Shown in pieces: positions 53,001-54,293 of a stretch of DNA of 64,000 nucleotides (within the stretch, counting starts at the first letter, position 1; every line of letters begins with the position of its first letter). The notes under the pieces were generated by a model, which did no database searches, was not told where the DNA came from, and saw only the letters and a program-made list of their open reading frames with translations. The DNA is from JAIEPM01 sp964546815 (GTDB taxonomy: Bacteria > Cyanobacteriota > Vampirovibrionia > Obscuribacterales > Obscuribacteraceae), in the NCBI GenBank assembly GCA_964546815.1, contig CAZJLR010000018.1, positions 55,667 through 119,666 of the forward strand, in the 5' to 3' direction. The position numbers and the translations under genes were made by a program.

Positions 53001-54202
53001 TTGTTGTAGAGAACTGGGTCTGTCGAAAAATTGAGGTCGCCCAGGTTTAACAAATTGGTGCTTGTTGTAATATGCGAAGAACCGGCAGTTATGTTTGTAA
53101 GACCGGTTACACTGCTCACATCGGCTGTTAAACTGCCACACGAAGCATTGATGTTTAGCACATTCGAAAGCCAATCGCCGCCGCTCATCACAATGCTTGA
53201 TTGCCCAGTAAAAGATGCATCGCGAACATTGATTGTATTGAGTGCTTGAATTACACCGCCGGTGTTATCAATATTCAAATCTGTACTTGGGCCGCTTGTG
53301 CCTATGTTCAATATGTCTAGCGCCCTGATCAAGCCACTATTGATTATGTTGCCTGTGCCACTCAAAATATTGATATTTTGAGCGACCAGACTAGCCTGAG
53401 CCGACGCACCAGCGATGGTGGCATTGGTCATTACACCATTCACGTTGATGTTGAGACTTGCCGGTGCAGTTACGAGTCCGTTGTTGTTAAAGTTGTTGCC
53501 GACATTCAAATTGAGATTTTGTGAGGCAAACACGCCAGCAAGGTTTGCGCCTGTCGGCATAAATGCGGAAAGGACGCCACCGGCACCAACGTTCAAGTTG
53601 TTGCCGACATTTATGGCACCAGTAAGATTTGGAGCATTCTGCAAAACGAAAAGAGAACCAAGAATGTTTGCGTTGCCCGCGATTGCAAGAGGATGACTGG
53701 AAGTGAAACCAACCGAATCAACCTGCACGCCGTGCGGAACCACAAGTGACTGAACGCCGCTGCTCAAAGAGGCGGAACTAAGATTGACTACACCACCGAG
53801 AGCCGCACCTTGCATGTTCAAAATCAAACTCTGGGTGCCGCCAGAGAGCACTTGCGACAGAGCTACAGACTGAGCCGGAGTGATTAGCTGCCCAGCAGTG
53901 ACCGATACTGCCGAACTGCCGACATGAATAGTCCCCGCATTTAGCGCCGGAATCGAAGCCTGGGTTGACGACAAGTCAAGATTAACAAGACCTGAATTAG
54001 TTTGTGCAGCGGTTGTCGGGCGACTGCTAGCCGACGAATTGCTAGTACCGGTCAGCGCAAGTGGAGTAGCTGCGGCAGGCGCAGTTTGGGCAAAAACTGT
54101 AGCAGGAAACAGTTGGGTCAGCACCAACGGCATTATCAGACTCAGGCTATTTGCGAGGCGCCAAGGGCCGCCTGCTTGCTTGCGCAAGCCTTTTAGTCTC
54201 AT
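17099..54202 (-). CDS. Giant secreted repeat protein, beta-helix/adhesin-like, with two C-terminal FecR-like domains
   Basis: 12,367 residues as assembled, including 34 unknown residues from an N gap. Start ATG 54202 follows a GGGGGGAG site. Residues 1-39 are a Sec signal ending TVFAQ. Nearly all the rest is Gly/Ser/Thr/Asn/Ala-rich short strands and turns (GNGGSISL, NLNGG, TINSS patterns), typical of right-handed beta-helix surface proteins such as filamentous haemagglutinin. Repeat families run in order from the N-terminus: GGS-turn region, ~176-aa units, A/B modules, ~315-aa units and ~1188-aa modules. The last ~400 residues differ: they hold five Cys and two FecR-like domains (about 11980-12060 and 12190-12275). 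No NPNG-type two-partner secretion motif, autotransporter barrel, LPXTG or membrane anchor is visible. Inferred role: exported surface or matrix fibre; the secretion route is unknown. Confidence 0.88.
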   Translation of the reverse strand: MRLKGLRKQAGGPWRLANSLSLIMPLVLTQLFPATVFAQTAPAAATPLALTGTSNSSASSRPTTAAQTNSGLVNLDLSSTQASIPALNAGTIHVGSSAVSVTAGQLITPAQSVALSQVLSGGTQSLILNMQGAALGGVVNLSSASLSSGVQSLVVPHGVQVDSVGFTSSHPLAIAGNANILGSLFVLQNAPNLTGAINVGNNLNVGAGGVLSAFMPTGANLAGVFASQNLNLNVGNNFNNNGLVTAPASLNINVNGVMTNATIAGASAQASLVAQNINILSGTGNIINSGLIRALDILNIGTSGPSTDLNIDNTGGVIQALNTINVRDASFTGQSSIVMSGGDWLSNVLNINASCGSLTADVSSVTGLTNITAGSSHITTSTNLLNLGDLNFSTDPVLYNNGGSITLAGNITTNGGDLAILANGSVNMSANKNISTSGAGNAGNLWIVAGANLVGGANTAGSGGATNGNLSNAAEAITITKGTGGGNIDFSTRNGTLLTTAGAGASGKGGNITLIAYSNTAGNAGGSVLLPLSMSTSSGGAGTGANGNVLVIAENNTANAISFPNGITSTGGSGGGGSVSLYNANVAYSGGPLVLTQAASGSISQTGTFVPGTLIGGTISLGASSVGSGGFIAQTAGAYTGSGALTSAGAVSINAGTSVSTSGAITGNGSGAIGITVTNGTIVTQALTNTAAAANTAGGNINLLISTVAANNNITTGAITSKGNGTGSGGAISIITGNRILINGSINASGGANGNGGSVLINESSTVNLVTNSSSTTNYINGTITAAGGANAGNGGSVSIRALGLGGSNGGMTVNAMTDINVAPTSAAAAAGNGGSITLDATNLALTLNGTVTVAGGVTAMNANANASGSGSGGSIFLRGSSVTSTGGAANLQASAVGNGNGGSVSVTNVGNVNMTIAPGAGNFQLRANGAGAGNAGSISLSTGAGLTLTSGLQALPGTNGNGATLNLTGSTVQGSAAVPLNADGAGTGAGGSISVTSTSTASGALQLNAPVSANSGASAAAGVSGGTIILKHNSLAAGLTFTVGSLVGNSVNGSITANGLGNANGGNISIVNSNAAAPYAVSMVNSASISAAGSGSGSLGTLTFNQLGQTVSVTGTAGNGNLVGGVVAKGSVVTLTPLASGTTLTLANVVSSAGAVTATANNGATTINIPVGAVVSSTGGGITLDAATINNSSTVTAASGTFIKLNNDTGVSTNLTVGGTNGTYNFSAANAANVITVQAGSSGTGVLSFNGTQTFDEGNSATTAVNFTGSTIAFANSSSQSISNGRNLQMKPGAASSLLLNGPGVGGTATVTTTGNINVLSNTNNTITIGNSGTINLNASSLTVDAGTAAATGITVNASTTLASSGTVTLNSSGGSLISNNGAVSAGNGLTVQALSGSLSLGGTGTYNNTAGNTSFLDAFAGQTMTVVGGTNLQVNGGRPVIMNAPTLTLGSAGSGATINMAGSNVTIKDGIGAATVLTINGPAAGQSSSITSTGTITVQPTNLGVANTLNFAGAGTINLNGSSLSTTTVSAATNVSAGTKLASTGPITMNVGNSTLSNSGTISSTAVGTAILVQSTAAGSALTLAGTSGVFSASAGTSQFTAATASGSLNVAAGASLSVAGGNQVQLISPTVSLGSASSFSATGASALSLSDGVGGTLTVNAPAAGNSATLASAGTIAISPTANFGLSYGGSGTINLNAPVVTSTSSNAGTSVLNNTTVSSNGLLTFAVNNSTFTNNGAITSTAAGNSLNVSSTSALTLTGTGTSVLNNASGTSTISATTSLSITNAPIQINGGQPVRIQSPSITFASGASVSATGASAININDGGASGLTLNTPAGASATVSTTGGTIAVAASAGNALTVAGGGTLNLNGGAVTTSSSGAGNTTINASTVLASNNTITVNANNASFIDNGTLSTTSAAANSISILSTGTLGLNGTGPGVIANPNGSTLIAANSVLNVAANASLSITGGKAVQISGPTINLGSLAQINATGPSAITLSDGVGGATSLVVNGPGAGNIAIISTAGGTINIQPTNLLAGNSLTIGGGGSIFLNGGAVSTSTTGASTTLSASTTLNANANPITVNVNGGTFTNNGTLLTSAFGNSLTVQSTSTLGLAGSGVFSNANGTTRFLASAAAGQLSLNASANLQVTGGNSIVLQSPTLNLGAGATLAATGASVFTIQDGAASSLTINGPGAGNTGSLTTAGGSFNISASANNTVNFAGAGTVSMTGGAVTSTSTSADTSVAAGTTLFSDNVITLNVNAGNFNNNGTVSTTANPNPSILVQSTGNLGLSGNGLFANPNGVTRFLANTGQLTVNAGANLQISGGNAVRFSSPTINLGAGSTVTATGASAITLRDGGAGPLTVNGPGVGNNATIATTGGSIAINPTTAGNTLTFGGSGTMNFNGGPLTTTTSAATTINANTTVASNNAVQVDVNGSTFTNNGNLNSTNSITVQSTSNLTIAGTGAYANGGTTSFLATNAGSQLSFANNANQQISGANPIVLRSPTVNFGNSAVLAALGASSISVQDGGNAPLQVNAPSAPNFASITAVGGSVNIQPSTLAAGNTLTVGGSGTLSFGSTPLTTTTSSASTTFNSAISSSQPITVNVNGSTFFGNNAIASSAAGSAITVQSNSTLNLAGNAFISASAGSVNFLATSAGGQITLAAGSNYQVSGGHAVNVSSPSIAFGSASSIAASGASVFSLQNGLAGAGALTISAPGIGSSATLSTVGGSFNVQPSNLGALSFTNGGTINFNGGPLSTSSSGDTTVAANTTIASNNSISLTVSGGSSALINGTLSSTGAASNITVTADVVDYTAGQISAGAGAANVLLQPNSAGVNMTVGSAVKGAGFDISATELNSKTSAAKVTVGNAAAGTMTLNGSLSPSFNLDLVSGGAYSNASNFNLSMGAQTLNINAGAGINTGAGAITVSSGVANLNAGAAGSVTIGSGGIAIGSTGVVTVNSGADITVNGAMTAAGSNQGVINLNGGNNGNILLGANIGAGAGTANAVNIVALGTGSISQSAGTVSATTVSLQAGSGNIGNFVGPSPISVNTGNLNLTTSGSSNANVVDITAGALSLNNSGNWNSFKVVSGAAITNNNNISASSSIDVEAGAALNLGSTSISAPDVLLQAGNSTIDAGNLIVTASNSLTLRTTGAAGQVLLGATKTFQSKTIIIDSATLNNAGTIQSTGGGGSITITNSAAGGDLNILGGGTVNFSAANSGAIDVSAASGNVFFTGGQTFAAGATQNTTISANNLSLGTNTINFGANKNAVIQSSSGNLLVSGGSGNAVLQSTSGAPFVVQSAPGGNLTFDASSGSTSIRFNGAPLTASSSGTVTVTAAATVRGDNNITVNLNGGLLNNSGAIRSIGTGNTVAITSPGAMSISGNGLIGFTGASSGNVDISANSGASSLAFLGSQTLNSGSGGSVTLSGSTVSIVGNATETISSPSTATINASSLVLGSGGNGASINSNAGLLLNSPAALNVVVESSGTSTLQVTSGGINFAAAAGNDLNIQSSAAGQGILNLLGAGLTADASGAGNINVNNVALNSPAAVNMTASGTGSITLSGLAVLQSNNAAINLNAQRIDFSTATSAATLVAGTGTVTLSPVAATAITVGSATKQAGFDISAAELNQISAASVVVGNSTLAGGLTQTGAINVASLYNVTLLNKGAVDTSGFASNVGNNALTIVSSASSVNLGAISGNNGQALVSSAASLTISNGINFTGAGTVSLTTTNAGADINLAANVGGGTSSVTMVAAGNGNIRQSAGVVSGSSLSLSSTGGDITDNTGAAALQTNVSVLGANTSGAGKVNISNASALALNNSTAGKSFVLSAAGDLTFNPAQTLQAQSVSVTTTAANGSIAAQSIIAPVSLNLTTDGSGAVSVAAGQTISSNAVSIDTQNLAVNGTITATAGGTVSLLRTGGSINITDVGVGAKSVNVVGGAGVITIGTAGNGVSFGSSGSTLGLDPGAGGVVNVTGSTITTVAGQVVSVLNGNLNVSTASFNNSGSVQSAVNGGNVQLTSSGALQVSGSGSFGFGAGVSGSLSISANSGNSALTFNGSQSLSAGAGGSVSFAGSSVSVNGGFTENVSAGSALNINTATLTLGSAGSGASIVASSGLALSSSSDLNLVTESGASSTLQATSGTIVFNAGAGSNLNFSSSAATQSSLNLSGATFSASTSGVGNINVNNVAVSSPGTVNLTAAGTGSISLSGNASLSSSNAAINLSAQVIDFSSASSVTTLNAGTGTVTLTPVSATAITVGSATKQSGFDISAPELAQISAGTVVIGSTAIAGGLTQTGSINFGSQFNLSLLNLGAVDTHNFASNVADKTLTITSSGSSANVGAITGVNGQVNISSSAALTISSDISFTGAGSISLTTTSAGSNVNLAANLGGGTSSVVITAAGTGNISQTAGVISGASAVLTSSGGNITDGSGSGAVNTNVSTLTANTSASGNVILTNAGALNINNSSAGNSFTLNAGGNIVFNALQNLVAPNVSIATTAANGNIAVQGIAASSSLNLNTNGSGTVSVASGQTVSSNSVLIDTQNLVVNGTITATAAGTVTLQRTGGTIDISNSGAGAQLVNVTGGAGVINIGLAGNAVNFSGASTLSLDAGAGGSLSINASSVQIGASESVQVLNTGLAVNTQTLTMSNASSLSAQGNVALNGAGAPLAIKVSAPGGNPTASISSVAGNITVNQAAGQALSFSVTGGAASGTININSSALTIGTSGADISVGSGFTLASNSSMSFTASSAAFNNAGAVKTTGVGSNIVVNADSIDYRTGTLDAGSANIVLQPVTANTNISIASAVKGAGFDITAGEIQANTSAAKLVIGNAASGSITLNGNLNISAKFNLDLLGSQYSSSGANSLNIGAKTVNINVGSSIDTGAGLISVSSGTLSLNSGTSVNIGSGGSTMSGAGSINVIAGSNINVNGDMLNTSANLGVLSLNGGSNGNIALNANLGTGGGSASSVNIVALGTGSVSQSAGKNINANALSISVDSGKIGDFSGPSAIRTSLASSLSLQTSGAGVSDANIVNSSASPLLVNNNGTWNQFKVVSNNAITNNNNITATTLADVESGAALNLGSTSIVAPTVLLQAGNSTIDAGNLNVSASSSLTLKTIGAAGQVLLGAGQTFQSKTIIIDTATLNNAGTIQSTGAGGFISLTDSTGDLNILGNGTVNYFGASTGAINLSASSGNINFTGNQTFAPGAGQNVNFTVTNLSLGTNTITFGAANAVNIQSSSNLRIAAANGSATLSSTAGASFNVQAGAGNNLTFDASSGTSTINFTGAALTTGTSNGGTTAVTSVATLSSDKSILLNVNDGGTLSNAGTISSSLNGGSIQVLSNAALTVSGTGAIQFGGGNSGSISLVANSGASALTLXXXXXXXXXXXXXXXXXXXXXXXXXXXXXXXXXXAPGALGSTVLSGSFVSVGAGATETVSSGSALQINTSVLNLGSTGSGATINSTPGISVNSGASLTVVSGSGATSTLQTGGTNVLFNQAAGSSLSFNSSAGGQASLRLIGAGLTASTSGAANLSINNTAVTAGGAISLSATGTGVIGLTAGGTLNSSNNSIDLSAQRLDWSTAISATVLNAGSGNVTLSPNSSTAITIGSASKQSGFDLTSSELNAISAAGVVVGSLAVGGGLSSTGNITSPYNLSLLNQGAINTSGFSINIGANTLTVNSSASTVASGAVSGTSGQALISSSGALAVNGAISFSAAGTVNLSTSNAGSDVNLAASVGGGTSAVTVSAAGAGNIRQAAGQISGSSASLTSAGGNITDASGSAALVTNVSALAANTTGTGNVILSNASALNLNNSSAGNNFTLSAGGSIGFNAGQTLNAPNVNLSTTAANGNIAAQGITAPSSLSLTTNGSGAISVATGQSISSNSVFIDTQNLSINGTITATAAGSVTLQRTGGTINISNSGAGAQLVNVTGGGGSITIGLAGNGVAFTAGAATLSLDPGVGGSTSINGSSILLGASHSVSVLNGALAVNTQTLNLQNGSTLSALGNINLSGAGSALAIQANGAAGAVTATISSGTGQVSAVQGAGNAISFALSGGASSGTINIDGGPVAFSTNGANISVAANTTLASNNSLSFNVAGASAFNNSGTVSTSGAASNISVTADVLNYVGGQLIAGSGAATVTLSPSSNGVTMSIGSPSKGAGFDLTATEIQSNTSASQLIVGNASAGTLTLNGNLNVAGKFNLDLLSGSNYQSSGANSFTIGNQTVNVNVAGSINTGSGLLSLNAGVLNLNSGAGQSVTIGTGGSTMSGAAVITVNSGAGVVVTGNMLASSANLGTINLNGGNNGTIALNANLGTGAGSASNVNIVALGSGAVTQSSGKTVQANAVSIQVGSGNIGDFVGPNAINVSAGNSLSLQTAGGSDANVANNSAAAPLLLNNSGVWNSFKVSSNGAITNNNNITAGTLADVEASSALSLGASVITAPTVLLQAGNSTIDAGNLNVSASNSLTLRTIGAAGQILVGAGKTFQSKTIIIDTATLNNAGTIQSTGAGGSITVTDSSGDLNISGGGALNFLGASSGAITVGASSGNVTFSGNQSFSSGAASAITFNATNLALGTNTVNFGTASAINIQSSAGLNITAANGSATLASSGASFNVQAAAGSNLNFSASSGATVINFTGAALKTSSSGGGSSFVNSNVSLLSDNNIQMNVNGGGALTNNGSISSSKNGGSIQVLSDAALSLAGTGTIQFTGGNSGAISVDANSGASALNFNGSQTFNPGAAGSTTWSGSSVSVAGALTELVSSGSALAINTPSLLLGSTGSGATINSNAGISVSSAAGLVVTSGSGATSTLQTGGAAVNFNPAAGANLSFLSSGLGQSTITLVGGGLTAGTSGAGNLIVNNTALNSPSAISLTAAGSGTIQLTGNAVLHSTNAPINLSAQRIDFSTATSATTLNAGSGVVTLAPVAPIAITVGSAVKQAGFDISSAELGKISASQVVVGSSTIAGGVTTNGNIDVSSLYSLTLLNQGAVDTHSFAMNAGANTITLTSSAAGVNLGSVSGTTGQLIVNSSSNLALSQAINFTAGIVNLNTTTAGSSVSLAANVNVGTGTVVIIAAGAGDITQSAGTISAQNASFGSSGGHISDSAGTGALQTNVSNLSANTNGAGFVILNDATAVNLNNSSAGSSFTLSAAGNISFNPLQSITAPVVNLFTTAANGSIVTQGINAANALTLTTNGTGSVVISTGQTVSSNAITIDTQNLTINGTLTATGAGSISLSRTAGTINIGNSLGAQLINVVGGAGTITIGSGGSGVNFNGAASTLNIDPGAGGNTTIQGSSVQLAANSSIAILNSNTAVTTQTLTLGNASNITSTSNLNISGGASALAIRAFAAAGSPTATISSSAGNISIAQAAGQSLTFGTAGGALTGQINLNAPTQMSTSAANITVQAGTTLSSNNALTATLAGANFNNNGTVVQTNAAAALTINANGATVANTGSLSSAGTLSILSNANLNLTNSAAANITATGATLIQSSGVGSALSVVNNNTISGGSVNIRNIGAASSTDLSGNGSLSSTGAVGNNTSVSATATLTLSGQSYSSANGQVNLAGNNVVLAAASTETVSGGAAVSIQTSNLLLNNNSNFNASGASAISINSAAGSLTVTAPGAGNVANLQTTGGSFSITPAAGQTLDLSGAGTVNFNGGPLSTSATGAAGSNFAAGLILKSDSGITVNSATGIVSNAASISTSAAASITVNVNGGTLNNSGSFSSASNLNINSNAGMSVNNNGGTLSSAAAMTMQNTGAAAFTFSNTGTASSTGALNILSSGNLGFSNNAGSISSAASSVINIQSTGAAATVTFASPASLIAGGTLSVQSTGAGGAVTMNGASALQSNTGAISLNANAALTFNGSNTFNASTSVALAGASIGLAAGSTQTVSGGLPLGVTANTINFGNNSKIVGSGASAITVGSTGSLTINGPGAANSATISSASGSILLQPAAGSDLNLSGAGTLNLNGSAATLSTSGAGSITNALTLASDHALTVTTSGSLNNNGVLRTSAAQNIVLNLNNGTLNNNGTVNSAGTLSLSSTGAMTVNNNAAAAMISTGAMSLTGAAGLLSVSNSGNMQSGSNLAISSAGDLTFTNNAVGTVSSLAGGTIVIQSTGNAATVNLSNSGSLVSDGAFSAIASGAASAINTLGAAAISSNTGSINLSANGALNLNSSRGYSAPAAQAVNFTGGSITFAGATTQTVSNGNTINLNAAAVNFSSASKLNATGASAVNFVSSGALTVNGPGAGNSANVSTLAAISLQPAAGSSLSFNGAGSLAFSGSSVTGTVSGAGNISVQYSVSSNNVLTLNVASGTLNNAGSLSTTAAGADLNLNINGGVLSNSGSISSNNNLNAISTSSLSLNNNGGSISAVGAMTVRSTGGNLTVNQAAGSSLSANGAVLIETQNANNSLQLTNAGNIQSLGSSTTIQTGGNAATLTLANAGSIQSSADLFVQTTSTAGINLNAVGGGTLSSSSGNLNLLSGSTLVFNASQTFSALNAAKVVNITAATSITGNAATETITGGNQVNFSSPAYTLNNNFVVFASGASNIQFKGTGSGFSVTGPGAGNNATLQSTGGAINFSPSVGNPVAFNGQGVINLSGADSFITETGAAASIAPGLTLAATNKLNVTVSGAGSSLTNSGVLQAGALGLTLALTNTTASSTGIIRANGGGNVNLSLLGSTLTNIGSVLTVGGGDILAAADGGATLADMGTINSSGNFTLSSASTATMSFGNNSFLTANNVSLGSTGTLNIAVNGPASSIVTINSTSMNIQAGAALNFSAAAVSTLNLNGSAVNVSSTGAVDVGANLTVASNNNQTWTVNGGNSIFLGGVISSSLASGTILIRSTVGDLTVDGSAGGGVAMSTVNPGNTIIVSSAGDLNLNGSVSYSSEPAATAGGSVNFTSPSMITVMANAAHSANNPTALNVSTPVLTLQDISSLTGQGSSTMTITSPGTSPLVIQGASGVNATIGTGAGGTTKITTTDISQTVSFHNTDGFSPDFILTINGSGVTLGSVGGSKPIIEDFVTVFVVNSVSTPAGIDIRPQGALITLAPYIYVGSNLIVSGTLAGSSVDISNCAGCDLTISSAAGTKGTISAILGDINIHSTQGLTFTTTTPGTPSNLVLDVRSNTNSATISSATGLTVSPDIALTVQNNSSPTTAENLTINVPAQTLTNNGYISASGNVIVNADNGAILNIGTGPIVVGSKTFNTGSIVAGVAGVAHNNSLTINSSADLDMISSNGTNQVLGTGINTININVSGNLNLSNSRSLSVGNNPSSSVNFNVGTLNALANVVTTADAPLNINATTINLSNGASFNSISGAGGGSGITVSTAGADVAVNIANGASSSFNTNGGNISFVPASGQSVVMSGNGTINLNGGASFIQAQGSGNATISAGTTVSASQNISLAGQSGTFTNDGIISNTTGNFSAQWDGGTIVNTGTISTPGSLNFASSASPGLTVTNSGTLSSGATASFQVTGPNSTLTINNINGLISAPGAVDFTAVGASSNVNFNGGGTSKVSSGSVISMSATKDLALNETTTFNDNADFTLSAGASVSVSNIVSGTQTINGSAVVNITAPTIVFGTGGNIVNTVAGSTINLSDGGPSGLNLSVLGAATIDSSGGTINIQPSVAGQNLDISGGGALNLLATNSNLSVQNGATLNVGPGSSVVASGPMSVVANSGFVQVGAGGSLQSSGALSVSSDSALQLSGTGSLNSISSSVQVSSGPGGALTVGSSMTYSAAAGQSVNLQSDTSIDFAAGSTQTVTGTANFNVNAPVINFNSGAGITGGGGQINLNNPLGALSVNAGGAVQTINSGAGSLNIGALAGNDVNLGGTGTLNLNGAAVVISSTGAGNTNLAAGLTVASNNQITMNSASSINIDGSLSSSAGKNIVLNSGVLNDNGSISAGGNLTVNPASDLVVSMGDGSSLGASGTVSLSPVGSLQINLAAGAETFSTGSTFTVSSKAGSALSFVNSNVPSGAANLSLTGVLNVSSGGDTTVGVSTAISSTGNQSWTQAGGHTFTFDGSISTSKVGGSVSIASTTGDLTLTGIGSVSFSSNAAGNNISVSSSANLNLTGNNSFVTEGGLAAGGSVGFSGNTSINLGAGAAENILNKSTVNVSTPLLNLGNGSSLTAVLASTVNVTAAPGNNLVVQGASNTSATLGAGAGGQVNINTSGAATGVSILNSSGTAPNFVLNLTGSSTTLGAPGTLAPVIGSNVTVNAVALQTPNGLTTGAASSLVMSGAYQFQGSSLSLGGKLQAASITVNSCAGCDLTVQSEAGAGSQLITTAGNLNISSTNALNFVSTTPGTASNLILDLRSAGTSANITANTGNVGASLSVSKDMALTASNTASPLTRVNLNIVDNNSIFNNSGFVSATGNIAMTLNNSTLNNSGFGTITVGASNFATGTIVSGINGAAAGSSVTATSNAGLIVGGNGAGTIQALGNGADSVNISATGGVLNLNASQVYNAGSKAGAAVNFTASGGISTASNVVSSTGASSAPINISSPSLNMADGSAFNTTAAAGNGIVIQNLVAGGVSITVANNGAASFSTGGAAVKIDTTAVAGQPIAFVGNASTLNVSGGALNLGTAGGVVSVSPGMTVTAARDVNLSYTNGGTFTNNGVLTSSKGSVSVVQVAGANPIDVTAIGSINASTGITFNAGNAALNLQGAGTMSAGNGQLVTLQGTAVGGNFGLNVNGGSNLAFSAGQVNLGAGSTISVASSAANAISFDANGNAAGMTIQVTGSGTSTLSTSAGGGINIAPGGTGAVTFDAANAGDKLQINNAALVVTVQNSGAAGVTVTGNTTLASNNDMTFNLNSSGAGVSTLTNSGTIQSSKAGGTITVASNHNFNVTSGATVGTIGNDSSANNPLNVTISTSDANGIVSILSSQNISSNTVAGNGSTVTVNAPNLQIYNAGTNLNISADPSKAINLNSQNVTVNGAAVTVTSNNGEPINVGSGASLTLSDTVGTGSLNFVGGSANLNANGGGFTISGGLTVNSNSNLNIVARAVDFNGGVINLSSAPAGKGILTIAPDAGASNLAITIGSAGPGAAGFDVSQNELANITANTLSVGSFNANTGSLIVTGVINAGGAPNSAPGIYNVILSAGGNISQSVQTNVITTGDLTVQSSGGSVATIAAPLQVNVSTLRFDAPSSAANVIVNNQGVTDLTVAAPLGSTSARVGTDLNIQAQGNILTAAGNQVVFTNATAGASSATLSSATGSIGDLLGGNPFNIQSLVPVLLSASAVTPGARIDLQAANGIVNNGINSNLDALIITPSLELNGKSIAAANGNLTLQSMSGGDLTVTNAVGGGQLAANLINFVASNKANVSASILNGAVAGTSGTDFILNVDNTPNLSVSTISAGNNLTINLTAGAASTVSIDSFMQAKDGLLTITASTGGGGLIVSNGGTISSAAILSPKSGINFSTDGDLIIPFAAGTTISSTTNSNSAAPIVLTSTTGAVSLDQSNVFGAIQGSAQKDFSVTARATDLVIGGNSNSLATPSIESKAGQVILRALDPQNPTNIADPTAAGFGLGESLIVLDNSSIKAFTNITISARKEIQLGKIQSYDLGADPTAAVGAANPVVSGGLGVAMQAGSFASSYTPNANPQAVTTIPNNAINSVGSIVIDNLNADNPGVALPTNAVAGTAQYAGGYESWGSLVRNVVVGDNVKLTAIGGSEDAVNIQNVTGQPANQGSITGGVRIATANSFAAGLNLSLISYGSDVYVNAANSVILSNPHPGPVSAIGGLQPAPTNLLASYGYINSLGAVTPPIMIAGNAIPFHSGGRVGVFAGLPTSDISSMLYAEVLARTVNSQFVVNVGSSFNPAANTLVGQGGARGQIFLVPGGSGGKTGNGNTYFANGGVFFIDPPVPASGGVPSSQFFVNLAGSTQIIAVAPPISTSSGGGGTGGSTVGGFTISFTLPSFSVSVPTLNQSVVATDSTRSVTLNLNAQASQQLEQMRKVSSTTTGAYYIAGGSCQPFILGDDDDTMMVGEEGTQILPEDKRAITLKEGKIVAFVGKTPIKVKTGYADIQVSGNSSTVIQKTDNGVMRVANLSGQDTTVTVTRGGKIQTLNAAAGEELCIADDNLSDEELIPVDGVEREAVTGSLVIPGCKVARSRFNVKAMVDREKLLVCNAGSFYAIKNKVDKLKNSVKDSEFHPKVPKPAPRELMKSSIEMRVRPVASAPAQESAYEPISFVQTVPGSGMMAFRSGNTLVKHSAGSVIEFSHPVCASLLKGEMLVTAESPTRIKTPHSMVTVDPGSIALISVVDGTTKVRTIWGSAKQVFSTSFVDIPAGQESVASESKIALNNSISRDQVGRRKMRIIEVAGTDYLVHRSEISLVSLMQNSELLKLVLNSKELSDKIVSQKMVKMAAVLTQVTGHHGQYQQAR
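17380..17630 (-). other. Second FecR-like domain at the C-terminus of the giant protein
   Basis: Residues about 12190-12275 read LLKGEMLVTAESPTRIKTP, then MVTVDPGSIALISVVDGTTKVR and DIPAGQESVA. This is the FecR-type beta layout of an opening GxLxV strand, a TP turn, a DPGS turn and a closing PAGQ. FecR domains in TonB-dependent signalling are periplasmic regulators, but in other bacteria they also occur as structural modules of large exported proteins. Which applies here is unknown. Confidence 0.55.
18025..18265 (-). other. First FecR-like domain near the C-terminus of the giant protein
   Basis: Residues about 11980-12060: ITLKEGKIVAFVGKTPIKV, then YADIQVSGNSSTVIQKTDNG and IQTLNAAAGEELCI. 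The strand order resembles the second FecR-like domain 200 residues later, and the closing AAAGEELCIAD corresponds to the PAGQ end of that copy. It follows an acidic segment GDDDDTMMVGEEGT and the last beta-helix strands. The similarity is by eye and needs a profile search. Confidence 0.45.
23441..27030 (-). repeat. Pair of ~1188-aa modules in the giant gene, each with a CAGCD motif
   Basis: The CAGCD-coding sites lie at 27005-27030 and 23441-23465, 3564 bp apart. Around both sites the protein follows the same course: a PLVIQGAS-or-NLVVQGAS strand, FILTINGSG-or-FVLNLTGSS, a long linker, the CAGCDLT strand, then PGT-SNL-LDLRS-like segments. Apart from these two CxxC sites the beta-helix body is almost free of cysteine. 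Confidence 0.7.
28530..31390 (-). repeat. Four ~315-aa repeat units in the giant gene
   Basis: Units are marked by GPGAGN/GPGAAN followed by a FNGAG- or LSGAG-type strand, coded at about 31372, 30440, 29500 and 28550, giving spacings of about 930-950 bp. Each unit also carries AMTMQN- or ALNILSS-like short strands with NNGGTLS turns. The copies are clearly diverged at the DNA level. Confidence 0.65.
33407..45660 (-). repeat. A and B modules of the giant gene in the order A-B-B-A-B-A-B
   Basis: A modules are marked by KGAGFD (Asp codons at 45656, 39779 and 35735). B modules are marked by KQAGFD or KQSGFD (Asp codons at 43340, 41408, 37367 and 33407). A-to-B spacing is 2316, 2412 and 2328 bp; B-to-A is 1629 and 1632 bp; the B-to-B step is 1932 bp. 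The full A+B period is about 3960 bp (1320 aa). The 2412-bp spacing spans the N gap and is inflated by it. The shared strands, such as QSKTIIIDTATLNNAGTIQS, recur in each A-B interval. Confidence 0.8.
37988..38087. other. Assembly gap of 100 N inside the giant gene
   Basis: Exactly 100 N, a customary placeholder length. The reading frame continues on both sides. The flanking protein, GASALTL before and APGALGSTVLSG after, aligns with other repeat copies that have only six residues between these points. Confidence 0.98.
46000..50100 (-). repeat. About eight ~176-aa repeat units in the giant gene
   Basis: Units are marked by a DG turn (IKDG, LSDG, INDG, LSDG, IQDG, LRDG, VQDG, LQNG) followed by a (T/V)NGPGAGN-like strand and GGSxxIxPT. 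The DG turns are coded at about 49800, 49245, 48722, 48200, 47662, 47130, 46615 and 46080, a spacing of 515-555 bp. The regular period suggests stepwise tandem duplication. Confidence 0.75.
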
Positions 54203-54275
54203 CCCTCTCCCCCCGGAAAGCCCGCGAACAACATTGCCAAGAACTGTACTCAGAACTCTGGATTACCTATTCTTC

Positions 54276-54293
54276 ATTATACCGTCTACCGTC
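54276..54293 (-). promoter_or_regulatory. Candidate promoter of the giant gene
   Basis: On the minus strand a perfect TATAAT box (54276-54281) lies 74 bases upstream of the ATG. It is directly preceded by a tandem 7-bp repeat, GACGGTAGACGGTA, that overlaps its first bases. No good -35 box lies at the usual distance, so the tandem repeat may be an activator site. Confidence 0.4.

Noticed and set aside
17099..54202. Classical two-partner secretion exoprotein or autotransporter
   Set aside because: No NPNG-type secretion motif was seen near the N-terminus, no C-terminal beta-barrel, and no TpsB transporter gene in the window.
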